This document shows, in pieces, positions 1 through 7,886 of a DNA stretch of 11,781 nucleotides. The stretch is from Amoebophrya sp. AT5.2. Taxonomy: Eukaryota; Sar; Dinophyceae; Syndiniales; Amoebophryaceae. The notes under the pieces are model-generated. The model saw nothing but the letters and a program-made list of their open reading frames with translations. It had not been told where the DNA came from and searched no databases. Position numbers and translations under genes: made by a program. The stretch's first letter is position 1. Every line of letters starts with the position of its first letter. The stretch lies in contig RXOD01005972.1 in NCBI GenBank assembly GCA_005223375.1, positions 1-11,781 on the forward strand, in the 5' to 3' direction.

Positions 1-61
1 GGCTGCCACAGCTAGTAGTATAGTAGAATTTCAATTTCTTCTGTCACCGTTTGTACAGTAC

Positions 62-1269
62 TTAGGCTAGAATAGCAGCTTCTGCCCTCGCCATATGGTA
101 CTCGTAGCCAACCTGATCTTGCGACGCATCCCGGACCAAAGGCTTGCCTTGCAGTTCTGTCGCCCCGCGCACCCGGGCCAGAACGGGACACGGTTCCAGA
201 CTTGCCAGCGGCGGCAGCTCTTCCAGAAACGTCGTTTTCGTTGTTTTCTTTTTCATTCCGGTGGTAGAAAAATGTGCCGATCCCGATGCAGTGCTAGCTG
301 TCGTCGCGTTTTCTTCCGATAACTGAAACACCGCCACGACGCCGGCGTGGAGCACAGCGGCACGGTCGTGTGACAGCTTCCACTGCCCGAAGTTACCTGA
401 ATTGCTTCAGCTTCTAAAATCAAGAAGTAGAAGACGATCAAGATCAAGATCTTCACTAGTTCTACGAAACTAACTTCATCGCCGAGCGGTCGCGACGGCT
501 CCACTCCCTTGGGGAGGATTGATTGGTGGGCGCCTCGCCGCTCCACCTCCAGATCTTCACGTTCACTTACAACAAGTTCTAAACTACTCACTGGTTGCGC
601 TGATGTTTTCCTTTTGTTCAGAGAAGGAGAACAGCGAGCTTGATCATGAGCTCAAAACTAAAACCGCTTCAGAAACAGTAGTACGTTCTTCCCGTCCTTC
701 GTCCGTGGCTGCTGCGAGGCGCTTCTGTCTCGTTTCGTACATGCTCACTTTCCTCACGAAGGTCCGCCCCGGCATACCTGCCCACGCCTGAGCATCCGGC
801 ACTCCGTGTTCCTGCGCGACCTCGAAGAGCTCCTCCACTTCACACATCTCGAAGGCTTCCTCGAGTAGATCTTCGAACAAGCGCGGAAAACCGAACGTGT
901 GCGGCAAGTACGGGGGTGAAGACGAATCCGCGGCATTTGGGTACAAGTCGGGATCTGATTTTTTTGGTAACTAATAGCAAGAAGAAATCGTGATTGCGAA
1001 TGCAACGAGGACACATCAACTGGCAACTGCTGCTGATTCGAGCAGACGCAGAGCAATAGAAAACACTTTTACTCGGAGGACATCAGCGAGAGCTCACCTG
1101 TGAGACATTTCGCTTGCCACTGCAGCAATTCTTGTTCGTACGCGACCGGATCTTGCAGCCGGTACTGGACGGTCTTGTGCCCAATAGGCCGGTTTATCTC
1201 CGAGAGTGGCAGCTGTTCTTTTCCCTCGTTTTCGGCGTCGAACAGGCCTCGTTTCTTACCTACAGCCAT
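62..1269 (-). CDS. Spliced gene of unknown function (3-4 exons)
   Basis: I do not recognise this protein. Exon 1 (1269-1098) starts at an ATG and ends at donor CACAG|GTGAGC. Exon 2 begins at 954 after AAATCAG and keeps the frame exactly (phase 1), adding an acidic, Leu-rich stretch (FEDLLEEAFEMCEVEELFE). It probably ends at 778, donor GGGCAG|GTATGC. The last exon (322-62) follows acceptor GTTTCAG, encodes the segment starting LSEENATTAS, and ends at TAA. Between them lies either a 203-nt exon (599-397) or a 17-nt mini-exon (413-397); both keep phase and join the last exon in phase 0 across a 74-nt intron. The protein would be about 270 or 208 residues. The longer form contains a hydrophobic run (VKILILIVFYFLIL) that looks more like translated intron, and the acceptor at 414-416 has the better pyrimidine tract, so I favour the shorter form. 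No membrane segment or catalytic motif is otherwise visible. Confidence 0.55.
323..396 (-). other. Intron 3 of the spliced gene
   Basis: This is a 74-nt GT..AG intron: donor ATTCAG|GTAACT, acceptor GGTGTTTCAG|TTATCG. Splicing moves from the frame open across 591-253 into the frame open across 355-62, in phase 0 on both sides. Confidence 0.5.
414..777 (-). other. Intron 2 of the spliced gene (extent ambiguous)
   Basis: The donor CAG|GTATGC is at 777-772. Two acceptors keep the frame: 600-602 (ATCAG, giving a 178-nt intron) and 414-416 (TTGATTTTAG after a CT-rich tract, giving a 364-nt intron). The second is better by consensus. It would place the repetitive GATCTTGATCTTGATCG stretch inside the intron and leave a 17-nt exon at 397-413. 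Confidence 0.4.
955..1097 (-). other. Intron 1 of the spliced gene
   Basis: This is a 143-nt GT..AG intron with donor GTGAGC preceded by CAG. It ends with a TTCTTCTTGCTATTAG-type pyrimidine stretch and ATCAG. Removing it joins two open frames without a shift (phase 1, forming a GAT codon). Unspliced, the exon 1 frame stops soon after the donor. Confidence 0.6.
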
Positions 1270-1471
1270 GTGTTGAATTGATCTTTTGCACGGTAACGCA
1301 TACGCAGGAGCAGGAGGACCCAAAAAAATTAACGTTTTGTCTGCTATCGTGGTTCAGATCGCATTCGATTCACAATCATATTGATAATTCACAAATAGAA
1401 AAACAATCACATTCACGAATAGAAATAGCCTGAGAAAGTAGTAGAAGTACAAGACCTGCAAGAAGTGCCTA

Positions 1472-1669
1472 TTAGCGGCTAGTACCTCCTCCGTTATTTC
1501 GTGCCTGATGGATTTGGTACTCGACGTAAGAGACGAGTTTGGTCGAAAATATGCCTTTTATCGATTGCCAGCCTTGCGGGCCCATGCACTCCTTATGTTT
1601 GACATTGGCGCGGTGTGATATCTTCAACCGCCTTGCGGTGTTGCCGTCACCCGGACGCGATTTCGTCAT
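1472..1669 (-). CDS. Possible small basic protein or exon, unrecognised
   Basis: From an ATG ending near 1669, a minus-strand frame of about 65 codons begins MTKSRPGDGNTARR and runs to a stop at 1472. It has many Lys, Arg and His residues plus a more ordered part (GWQSIKGIFSTKLVSYVEYQ). The frame is also open upstream to about 1852. Near its end is GGAG|GTACTAG followed by a TGCAG and a CTCAG, so the true 3' end may be spliced. No known family is recognised, and it may be chance. It could be an upstream exon of another gene. Confidence 0.2.
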   Translation of the reverse strand: MTKSRPGDGNTARRLKISHRANVKHKECMGPQGWQSIKGIFSTKLVSYVEYQIHQARNNGGGTSR

Positions 1670-1910
1670 CTTCCCACTGCGGTTTCCGCGGTGATGTGGG
1701 CTGTCGGAGAAGTGGTGGTCTTCAGTCGCGTGCTGGTGGAACGAAGTACAAAGCTCTCGAGTCTTCGAGGATGTGATGTCGTTGCGGTAAGTAGTCGAAG
1801 TTGTAGGTCTACCTTCAGCCTCGCCCTCGCGCGAACGAAGAGCTCGGCACAATAGAGAAGGCGGTAGTACTATCTTTATGTTTACTAGCTTTTTTCCGTT
1901 ACGGTTCCGG

Positions 1911-2231
1911 TTATTGCGAAAATAAGTCGGATTCTGAAGCAGCTGCTGCGCTGTTGATAATTGTACGTAAACGTTTTCGTCTATAACAAGCAGCTGAAAG
2001 ACAATGCAAATGCTGTGGGAGTTTTGATGTCACATTGATTGCAAGGAACGAATTTGGTTTTCTCCTTCTCTTCAAACGACGGACATTCGGCCTGAAATAT
2101 GAGACTAAAGGAATTTCCGTTTGTCTTTCGAGCTTCCCCAAGAGTGGACTCTTGCAAGAAGCCCCCAGCACTGCCCAATTATAGTCAGCGACTCGGCCAC
2201 TTCTAAGTAAGGCGCTCGCCACGAATTCCAT
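1911..2231 (-). CDS. Weak exon-like open region, unrecognised
   Basis: Two overlapping minus-strand frames are open here: one of 106 codons ending at 1911, and one of 65 codons ending at 1981. The second looks more protein-like after an acceptor-like TATTTCAG near 2090. From there it reads AECPSFEEKEKTKFV followed by PCNQCD, a Cys pattern that could bind metal. No donor or partner exon could be fixed, and I would not call a gene without transcript evidence. Confidence 0.15.
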   Translation of the reverse strand: MEFVASALLRSGRVADYNWAVLGASCKSPLLGKLERQTEIPLVSYFRPNVRRLKRRRKPNSFLAINVTSKLPQHLHCLSAACYRRKRLRTIINSAAAASESDLFSQ

Positions 2232-2547
2232 GCATCCAATTAGTCCTCCTTGTTAATGCAACACGATCGTTTTTTTTCTGTGCCTACCTTTCGGATTCGG
2301 TAGATTTATGATATCAAAAAGGTGGATCCAACACGAACGAGCACGAAGCAGGATCATCAAGTAGGCACATGATAGAAGATGGTCAATTTGCATCTTCAAT
2401 CAAGGCCCGGCAAGGACTCCGACGCGACACGATGACGACCACAAACGTCACAAATTTCAATTATGCGAAGAAAAGAGGAAAATCATGGATCGCGGTGTTC
2501 TTTTTGAAACCGTCAAGCTCAAGCGTAAACCACTCCGGAACGGGAAC

Positions 2548-2571
2548 AATACATAGAAAGGCATAGTTTTG
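2548..2571 (+). repeat. Diverged copy of the repeat found at 2714-2738
   Basis: The copy begins AATACATAGAAAGGCATAG and runs into TTTTGG. It matches, with a few changes, the copy at 2714-2738 (AATACATAGAAAAACATGG, then TTTTGG). The two copies bracket about 140 bases of GC-richer sequence that includes the short inverted repeat GTCAC-AA-GTGAC at 2623-2634. Confidence 0.5.
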
Positions 2572-2702
2572 GCATCCGCCGCAGCAGCCCCACCCTGTAG
2601 AAGCAGCGGGGGCGAAGAGGGTGTCACAAGTGACCGAACCGCGAACGGATAAGGAGCACGAGGAGCCTCAAGCGCACTACCTCCGGAAATTTGGCCCCCT
2701 AC

Positions 2703-2753
2703 TTTGGAGGAAGAATACATAGAAAAACATGGTTTTGGAGGAAGAATACATAG
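2703..2753 (+). repeat. Tandem pair of a 20-base unit
   Basis: TTTGGAGGAAGAATACATAG occurs at 2703-2722 and again, identical, at 2734-2753, a period of 31 bases. The intervening 11 bases complete the longer unit that is also found diverged at 2548. Confidence 0.8.
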
Positions 2754-2860
2754 GTCACAATATGAAAGAATATGGCGTGAGTTGTTGCAAGAGCGCAAAA
2801 ACTTATATTGCTTCACCTTCATCGCGGAGCGTGTTTCGGATCGAGAGATTTTGGGATTTA

Positions 2861-2956
2861 TCATTTATGTTTATGAACACCAACCATATTTACTTAACGG
2901 ACACCAACCATATTATATATTTCTATTAATTTCATTTATATTATGAACACCAAGTA
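2861..2956 (+). repeat. AT-rich imperfect direct repeats
   Basis: A unit containing TTATGAACACCAA is present at 2871-2883 and 2941-2953, each preceded by TCATTTAT. A related ACACCAACCATATT lies at 2877-2890 and again at 2901-2914. This is an AT-rich tract just downstream of the ankyrin-like gene (minus-strand sense), so it may form that gene's 3' untranslated region or terminator zone. Confidence 0.6.
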
Positions 2957-2995
2957 CTTTCTTATATTTAATCGGTACTTTTTCCGTCCGGATTC

Positions 2996-4813
2996 TCACT
3001 CGGATTTGGAATCTGAGTCATCTGACTCGATTGTCAATGACAACGTCGAGCCAGGCTGGCATTGAGACGTCAAGCCAAGCTGGCATCGCTTACACCCACA
3101 ACGACAACATTGGGGCTTTGCCTCTCCTACCCGCTCAAAGTACGCCAGAATTTGGTTCCGCCGCCCCTGAGCGAGCTCGATAGGATGGACGCACCCACCC
3201 GCCCAATTTGGTCTCCATGGAGGAGTAATCGGAATTTCTCCTCGCAGGATCCTCGCTGCACATGCACCTCCGTCGAGCAGAATCTTCGCACGATTCCAAG
3301 GCCAGTCAGTGCTCCCATACAGGTGCTCGAGTGGCGAAACACCACCTCCGCAGGAGCGCGTGCGCACGTTTGGATCTGCTCCTGCGTCAAGAAGCAGCTG
3401 CGTGATCACGTCACGATTATGTTGCTGCATGACCATGCCTAGAAAAAGAGGATACTTCACAATCGAGGTGAGTACTGCACCAAGCAGGTGGAATCCCTCG
3501 GCTGCTCCTGTTGAACAGATATCCATATCGCCACCATCAGAGCGAGTCGCGCAGTTGTAGTTCAGAATGGTCTTCCACATCGCCGCCCACCTTCTCTGGC
3601 ACTTCTTGCAGAAGCATGCCTCCTCGTCCTTAATGGCGTCTTCCAGACTCCAGCTGGAAAGATAACGCGGAGAAAACAATACACCGTCTCGCGTATCGTT
3701 CCGAAGTTCCGCAACCATCTTCATAAATGGTTCGTACTGGTGCCGCGCTGCTTTGCGAAGCATCAACCGAAGTCGGCCCCGCCATAATTGCAGAGTGTAT
3801 AGCGCGTACGCGGGGGCGCCCCCGTCGTCGTCGTCGTCGTCGTCTTCGTCGAAGACCCTCACCACGGTATAGTCGTTCGGATCCAGCGGAAAAGAAGCCG
3901 GAAAAGCTCGCCAGAGCAGCACCCAGCAGAGAGGGCTATCATTGGTTTCCCAGCACCAGGCGTCGGTCCGCACAAAAGAGTCATCGTCTAGACCAGGCCA
4001 ATCCTGTCCGTCTGGTAGGCCTCGGTATAGGAGATGGTCCTCGACATATTGGTTGTAGAGGTACTCTTCGTTTTTGGTTTCGAACGATGCACAAACTCCA
4101 CGCCTCTGCCATAAACAGGAATAAACGTCCTTCAGCTGCTTCATCCCAGTCCCTGTGCAGCCGTCGCTTTTTTCAATGCGGAAGGAGATTCGAATTGGCG
4201 GCGGCTGTTTCCAAACCGGTCCAGATTCTCTGTTTTCGGCCTTCTCTGCTTCTCTGTTTTCGTCAGTTTTCTCGACGAAAGTCGCACCATGCAACCGAGC
4301 ACCGTCGTCGTAATTCATCTGCTGGCTCTCGTCGTCCTCAGCCTCACTGGCCGTCATTTGGCCTCTTGCTCCAGGGCCTTCATCGCCGTGCATCTCGCGA
4401 CTCATTGCATCGCGAAGGACCTTCCACCAACTGCTATCGCCGGGCGGATCCTCCATCTGTGTGACGAGCTCAGTGTCGTCGGGCCACAGCAGGCTCCACT
4501 CCGCAAGAGTATCCATTGCGCCTCTAATGGTAACTTGCGCCTCTAAGGAGTCAGGAATACCGCAGCGGAGCTCCCGAGGAGGAGCATCCTCATCCTCGTA
4601 GTAGCACGAAAACTCATCCGGGAAGCGCGCCCGCCAAATCTCAAAAACAACGCGCCTGCTAAACTCCTCGTCGTCGTCGGCGTAAATTTCGTTTAGCACG
4701 CGGGCGGACAATACGACTTCGTCGGCGGTAAAGCCCCAAAAAACGACAAGATCCGAGCCGAAATGGTCCCGCCCCGCGTGGGTGCTAGCCGACGGCGAAC
4801 TGTCGCTGGTCAT
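2996..4813 (-). CDS. Ankyrin-repeat-like protein, 605 residues
   Basis: This is an intact ORF from ATG at 4813 to a stop at 2996. The C-terminal third carries ankyrin-like units: about 464-484 (ITQLLLDAGADPNV), 492-518 (SPLEHLY then AKILLDGGA) and 541-560 (HPIELAQGRRNQILAYF). Ankyrin units normally mediate protein-protein contacts; the partner is unknown. Earlier, a Trp-Arg-Ala/Phe-Pro-Phe pattern appears twice (residues 59-68, IWRARFPDEF; 300-308, LWRAFPASF), suggesting a diverged internal duplication. Residues 324-330 are seven Asp from a GTC repeat. A Cys cluster (ACFCKKC, 399-405) and a second one (CCRCGCKRC, 569-577) could bind metal. Just after these an 8-residue near-duplication arises from a 24-base tandem repeat at about 3047-3094. 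There is no signal peptide or membrane helix. Its start lies 64 bases from the 23-base element repeat, so it is either the host gene beside the insertion or a fourth gene tied to the element. Confidence 0.7.
   Translation of the reverse strand: MTSDSSPSASTHAGRDHFGSDLVVFWGFTADEVVLSARVLNEIYADDDEEFSRRVVFEIWRARFPDEFSCYYEDEDAPPRELRCGIPDSLEAQVTIRGAMDTLAEWSLLWPDDTELVTQMEDPPGDSSWWKVLRDAMSREMHGDEGPGARGQMTASEAEDDESQQMNYDDGARLHGATFVEKTDENREAEKAENRESGPVWKQPPPIRISFRIEKSDGCTGTGMKQLKDVYSCLWQRRGVCASFETKNEEYLYNQYVEDHLLYRGLPDGQDWPGLDDDSFVRTDAWCWETNDSPLCWVLLWRAFPASFPLDPNDYTVVRVFDEDDDDDDDGGAPAYALYTLQLWRGRLRLMLRKAARHQYEPFMKMVAELRNDTRDGVLFSPRYLSSWSLEDAIKDEEACFCKKCQRRWAAMWKTILNYNCATRSDGGDMDICSTGAAEGFHLLGAVLTSIVKYPLFLGMVMQQHNRDVITQLLLDAGADPNVRTRSCGGGVSPLEHLYGSTDWPWNRAKILLDGGACAARILRGEIPITPPWRPNWAGGCVHPIELAQGRRNQILAYFERVGEAKPQCCRCGCKRCQLGLTSQCQPGSTLSLTIESDDSDSKSE
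3824..3844 (+). repeat. (GTC)7 microsatellite within coding sequence
   Basis: Seven perfect GTC units encode the Asp run at residues 324-330 of the ankyrin-like protein on the minus strand. Length variation here would change the acidic run without shifting the frame. Confidence 0.9.
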
Positions 4814-4877
4814 GGTTTTCTTGGCCGACGCTGATTCCTCGACTCGACAAATAAATGCAATCTTTTTTTTGTACTTT

Positions 4878-4900
4878 ATATTATCAAGCTAATATAGATT
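4878..4900. repeat. Left terminal direct repeat and candidate recombination site
   Basis: It is identical over 23 bases to 11759-11781; the bases just outside differ (T here, G there). Its core ATATTA-TCAAGC-TAATAT is a perfect 6-base inverted repeat around a 6-base spacer, resembling the core sites of tyrosine recombinases. It also sits 64 bases upstream of the ankyrin-like start codon, so a promoter role is possible. Confidence 0.75.
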
Positions 4901-5295
4901 TGTCCTGACAGAGCGTGAACACATCGATCCTTGAGGAGAGAAGGCGCTACACGCGCAGCAGACGAGTGAGATCATGATTTGAGATCCAAGAGAGGATCCA
5001 TTCGTTTCTTTGGCCGCTTACGCCGGCCCGATCTCGCGAACTGCGGATCCAGCAAGCGGCTCAGAGTAATGTAGAGGTAAGCTTCTGTGCGTAGAGAACT
5101 AAGTAGAGCAGCAGGAGTGAAACGGCATCACGGCGGACGAGGAGCGAAAGCAAGCCTCGCCACCGATTGCAAGCAGAAAGTGAGAGAGCCCTACAAAGTC
5201 CTAGAAATAAAAGGAAGTGGTAGTCATGCAAAGAGATCCTAGTAGTGAAATAGTATGTAGAAAAACGAGATCGGGGGGCATGTTTCGTTCCGAAA
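4901..5295 (-). other. 3' non-coding region of the element
   Basis: This is the region after the RT-RNase H stop. It holds an orphan copy of the leader module (a splice-acceptor-like CTTTTATTTCTAG at 5201-5213 and a hairpin at 5138-5159) but no ORF longer than a few codons after it. No AATAAA is seen on the coding strand. An in-frame-looking 89-codon ORF at 5061-5330 overlaps the RT end and is not supported. Confidence 0.5.
5138..5159 (-). promoter_or_regulatory. Leader-like hairpin, orphan copy
   Basis: On the plus strand it reads CGAGG-AGCGAAAGC-AAG-CCTCG, a 5-bp stem with an inner GC-GAAA-GC. It matches the hairpin at 11638-11663, with compensating changes in the stem (GAGG/CCTC versus TAGG/CCTA). 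In the element's sense the loop reads GCTTTCGCT. It lies downstream of the RT gene rather than directly upstream of an element ORF. Confidence 0.45.
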
Positions 5296-7611
5296 TCATG
5301 CTGGGGACATGAAGACGGAACTGGGACCACCCTCGGAATCTTGATTTATGCCCCACAGGCGTGGGCTGAGAGCCAGTTGCGACTGAATCTGGATGGGGAC
5401 GACAGAGGGAAAATAAAATTCAAGAATAAGAGACCTCGCCGCCCTCGTGAGAGTATCTGCAATATTCCTTTTTGTAGAAATCCAAGTAATAAAGATTTCT
5501 AAGTCGAATTCAGCCGCCACGCGGTGGAACTGACTACTTATTCGCTGAGTGTTGAATTCTCTGCTCGAATTTCGCGTAAGGACGTAGACATCTGAGAGGT
5601 TATCCACATGTAGCACAACATAATGTCCTTTCAATTCGGCTTTGAAGTAGTCGATGGCAATCCGTGCGGCGGCTGCTTCCAGCAGGCCGATGGTAACCTT
5701 TGTGACTTCTTGCGGAAAGCGGGTAACTTGAAACTTGAAAGCCAGCTTCTCGCCCGACGGCAACGCCAGGAAGCCACCCAGAAATAGGCCAAATTCTTCA
5801 AACCCATCACGTTGCCCAGTTTGGAGAAGACGGCTCAGCTCCGACAGATTCTCCGCTGCCGCGTCCGTGTATAGGTGCGCGACGGGCATGTTCGATCTGG
5901 CGGCAGAAAGAATTTTCGGCGCCACTCGCGTAGCCGCGTCCTGCATGGCAAGAACTGACTGGCGAAGTTGCCGCCGGTCGCTCTGCTTCTTAATTGACAC
6001 CGAGAAGTTCTTACCCTGCCAAAAATCCAGGGCCTTGGCCAACGCAATCTTGAGCCTGTCGAGCTGCGCCACGTGCCTGTACAGGCCCTTGTAATTGAGA
6101 GTGGCGCGCTCCTTGACGCACTTGTTGTCTATGTCGAGGATGAGGGCGCGGCCTTTTTTCAACAGCTCCAAAACCTTGGCGGGATTGACTTGCGCCTTGA
6201 TTTTAATCTCCAAAACCAGCGTGTAAGCCATTCCTAAAATGACCAGCGCCTTCTTCCTTGTCAAGTCTTGTAGCTCCTTTTTCGTAGCAGAACTCCACCA
6301 GCCCGCTTCATTGAAAAATAAATCAATTAAGGCTTCGTCTTCCTTGATTAATTGTTCCCTACCCATACTATGAACATCATCAATATATAGGGTAGAAAGC
6401 AATTTCAATGGTCCATTCAAAATGGCCATCAAAGCCTCGGAAACGTGTACACATTCGTACACCGACGCTCTGCTCCCGAAAGCGGCGACGTTTGAAAAAA
6501 CTAACACCCACTCGCGTAGTGGCTTCTTACGTTTGGCCGACGGCTCGCCTTCGCTCCTCGGGTGCGACAGGGAGAAGGGCTTGGCGAAGAAGATGCCGCT
6601 GAGCTTCGGGTCTTTCGAGCCGCATTGGTAATAAAAACGCACCAAGTCGCGTTTCTGGCTCACTGGGAGGAAGGAGAAAGTGGTCTCCTCGTCCGGGTCG
6701 TCTTCGTCTGGTAGCTGTGACAGATCCCGGGCTCGAAACATCATGTCGAAATCTTGGCTGATCTTTTCGCGCAGTGCGCGCTCGTGGTCGACGTCGTGTG
6801 CGACGTCCTGCCGGTTCTGCATGAAGTGGGGCGAGTGGCCAGTTTTGGACAGGCATGCTAGCATGATTTCGCATGCCGTCCTGGAGTGGAGCAAGCGCAT
6901 TTTTTCGCTAACCAAAATTAAAAGGTTCTGCAATCTCTTATCAATGCAGACCCGTGTCTTCGGCGGATCGCCTTGCACGACAGGAAATGCAACCGACGCT
7001 CCATTCACTCCGATTTCCGCCACGTCGCCCACAAACCAAAGGCCGTCTTCAACCATTTGCTTCATTTGTTTCCAGCATTCGGCGAGTTCGTCGTCAGTTG
7101 CCCAATGGTCCCGCGTCGGCAGGGACCTGGCCCTCGTGCAATCAGCCTCTGAAGCTTCTTTTTCGATTTGTTCGCGGATATGCGGTTTAAGGCTCTCCCA
7201 GAATCCCGTAGGGGAGACCTCTCCGATTTCGGAGAAACCGTTGGTGAGCTTCCCAATAATCGACATTATGAGGGCCTTGTTTTTGGATAGTTCTGGATCT
7301 GCGTCGACGGCTCTTTCGAGAAGCAGCTCCATTAACTTAAATTTCTTGCCCTTGTAAAGCTTGGCTAAATGCGGAGCTAAACTGGCATGTAATGCACGTT
7401 CTTGCTCCTCCGTAGCTTTAGCCATTTGCAGAATCATTTCAGCAGAGCGGACGCGATGATTACGGATGTGTTTTACAGTATTAGCTTTCAGAAAATGAGC
7501 GGTAGTTTTAATGTAGTTCGGATATGAAGGGCCGAAGCCATAAGTACGAGAACGATCTTCGTCGAGGAAGCGGTCGAACCGCGCCTCGGCAATATGTTGT
7601 GGCTCAGACAT
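5296..7611 (-). CDS. Reverse transcriptase-RNase H of DIRS-like element
   Basis: It copies element RNA into DNA and removes the RNA strand. The protein has 771 residues, and an in-frame TGA nine bases before the ATG supports the start. The fingers motif is at about 208-226 (AFPVVQGD then KTRVCIDKR). Motif A is probably Asp322 in SQKRDLVRFYY, motif B is AAFGSRASVY (377-385), and motif C is YIDD (409-412, catalytic Asp pair). A thumb/connection-like LGMAYTLVLEIKI follows. RNase H acidic residues are Asp583 (LYTDAAAE), Glu645 (LLEAAAAR), Asp670 (HVDNLSD) and Asp719 (NIADTLTRA). Between fingers and motif A lies a longer than usual insert (about 235-318) with an acidic DEDDPDEE. The N-terminal 180 residues are unassigned. 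No protease, integrase or methyltransferase is present. All catalytic residues expected of both domains are in place, so this ORF looks functional. Confidence 0.88.
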   Translation of the reverse strand: MSEPQHIAEARFDRFLDEDRSRTYGFGPSYPNYIKTTAHFLKANTVKHIRNHRVRSAEMILQMAKATEEQERALHASLAPHLAKLYKGKKFKLMELLLERAVDADPELSKNKALIMSIIGKLTNGFSEIGEVSPTGFWESLKPHIREQIEKEASEADCTRARSLPTRDHWATDDELAECWKQMKQMVEDGLWFVGDVAEIGVNGASVAFPVVQGDPPKTRVCIDKRLQNLLILVSEKMRLLHSRTACEIMLACLSKTGHSPHFMQNRQDVAHDVDHERALREKISQDFDMMFRARDLSQLPDEDDPDEETTFSFLPVSQKRDLVRFYYQCGSKDPKLSGIFFAKPFSLSHPRSEGEPSAKRKKPLREWVLVFSNVAAFGSRASVYECVHVSEALMAILNGPLKLLSTLYIDDVHSMGREQLIKEDEALIDLFFNEAGWWSSATKKELQDLTRKKALVILGMAYTLVLEIKIKAQVNPAKVLELLKKGRALILDIDNKCVKERATLNYKGLYRHVAQLDRLKIALAKALDFWQGKNFSVSIKKQSDRRQLRQSVLAMQDAATRVAPKILSAARSNMPVAHLYTDAAAENLSELSRLLQTGQRDGFEEFGLFLGGFLALPSGEKLAFKFQVTRFPQEVTKVTIGLLEAAAARIAIDYFKAELKGHYVVLHVDNLSDVYVLTRNSSREFNTQRISSQFHRVAAEFDLEIFITWISTKRNIADTLTRAARSLILEFYFPSVVPIQIQSQLALSPRLWGINQDSEGGPSSVFMSPA

Positions 7612-7886
7612 GTTTGTTCAAATTAAATTATTGTAAATTGGGGGGAAAGCAAAAGCAAGACGGACCTGTAAGCAAAGAGACTGTAAATAACACGTAATCA
7701 ACCGCAGCTAGTCATCCTTCGCCGGAAGTGACAACCCCTCAGACATCGCGAAGCCCTACGGAAGGTGCAACGACGGACGAGGTGCTACGACCGACAACGA
7801 AAGCGGAAAATTGAAGTAAAAGCGAACTTTAGCAGGCAGCACAATAAAGTGACTGCGAGAAAGTGGTGATCCGGAAAAAGGGTGCT
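7612..7886 (-). promoter_or_regulatory. Gag-RT intergenic region with leader module
   Basis: On the coding strand a pyrimidine-rich acceptor, TCTCTTTGCTTACAG, ends at 7666. It is followed by GTCCGTCTTGCTTTTGCTT and a C run, then an AT-rich leader of 54 bases to the RT start codon. The GCTTTTGCTT matches the motif found after the acceptors of the other two ORFs. A second GCTTTCG occurs near 7800. This suggests the RT message is spliced (cis or trans) rather than read from one polycistronic RNA. No TATA box is obvious. Confidence 0.45.
7666..7680 (-). promoter_or_regulatory. 3' splice site upstream of RT
   Basis: In coding sense it reads TCTCTTTGCTTACAG, a pyrimidine tract ending in CAG, 54 bases before the RT start codon. 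Another TTTACAG lies just upstream (about 7683). No convincing cis donor was found nearby. Confidence 0.4.

Larger units (their letters stand above)
1270..2995. other. Spacer with no confident gene
   Basis: About 1.7 kb lie between the spliced gene and the ankyrin-like gene. On the minus strand are two weak coding candidates, given separately. The middle (2232-2540) shows nothing I can assign. The right part holds short direct repeats and becomes very AT-rich from about 2860. No tRNA, rRNA or snRNA signature was seen. Confidence 0.5.

Noticed and set aside
2457..2946. Overlapping ORFs on both strands in the repeat zone
   Set aside because: They cross the direct repeats and AT-rich tract and have no recognisable protein features.
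3727..4464. Arg-rich plus-strand ORF of 245 codons
   Set aside because: Antisense to the intact ankyrin-like gene; the Arg run comes from the GTC microsatellite.
5061..5330. Minus-strand ORF of 89 codons after RT
   Set aside because: Starts inside the RT ORF in another frame and runs through non-coding leader-like sequence.
5296..5460. Methyltransferase domain after RNase H, as in DIRS1
   Set aside because: Only about 45 residues follow the last RNase H motif; too short for that domain.
6680..7357. Plus-strand ORF of 225 codons
   Set aside because: Antisense to the RT ORF; Ser-rich and without motifs.
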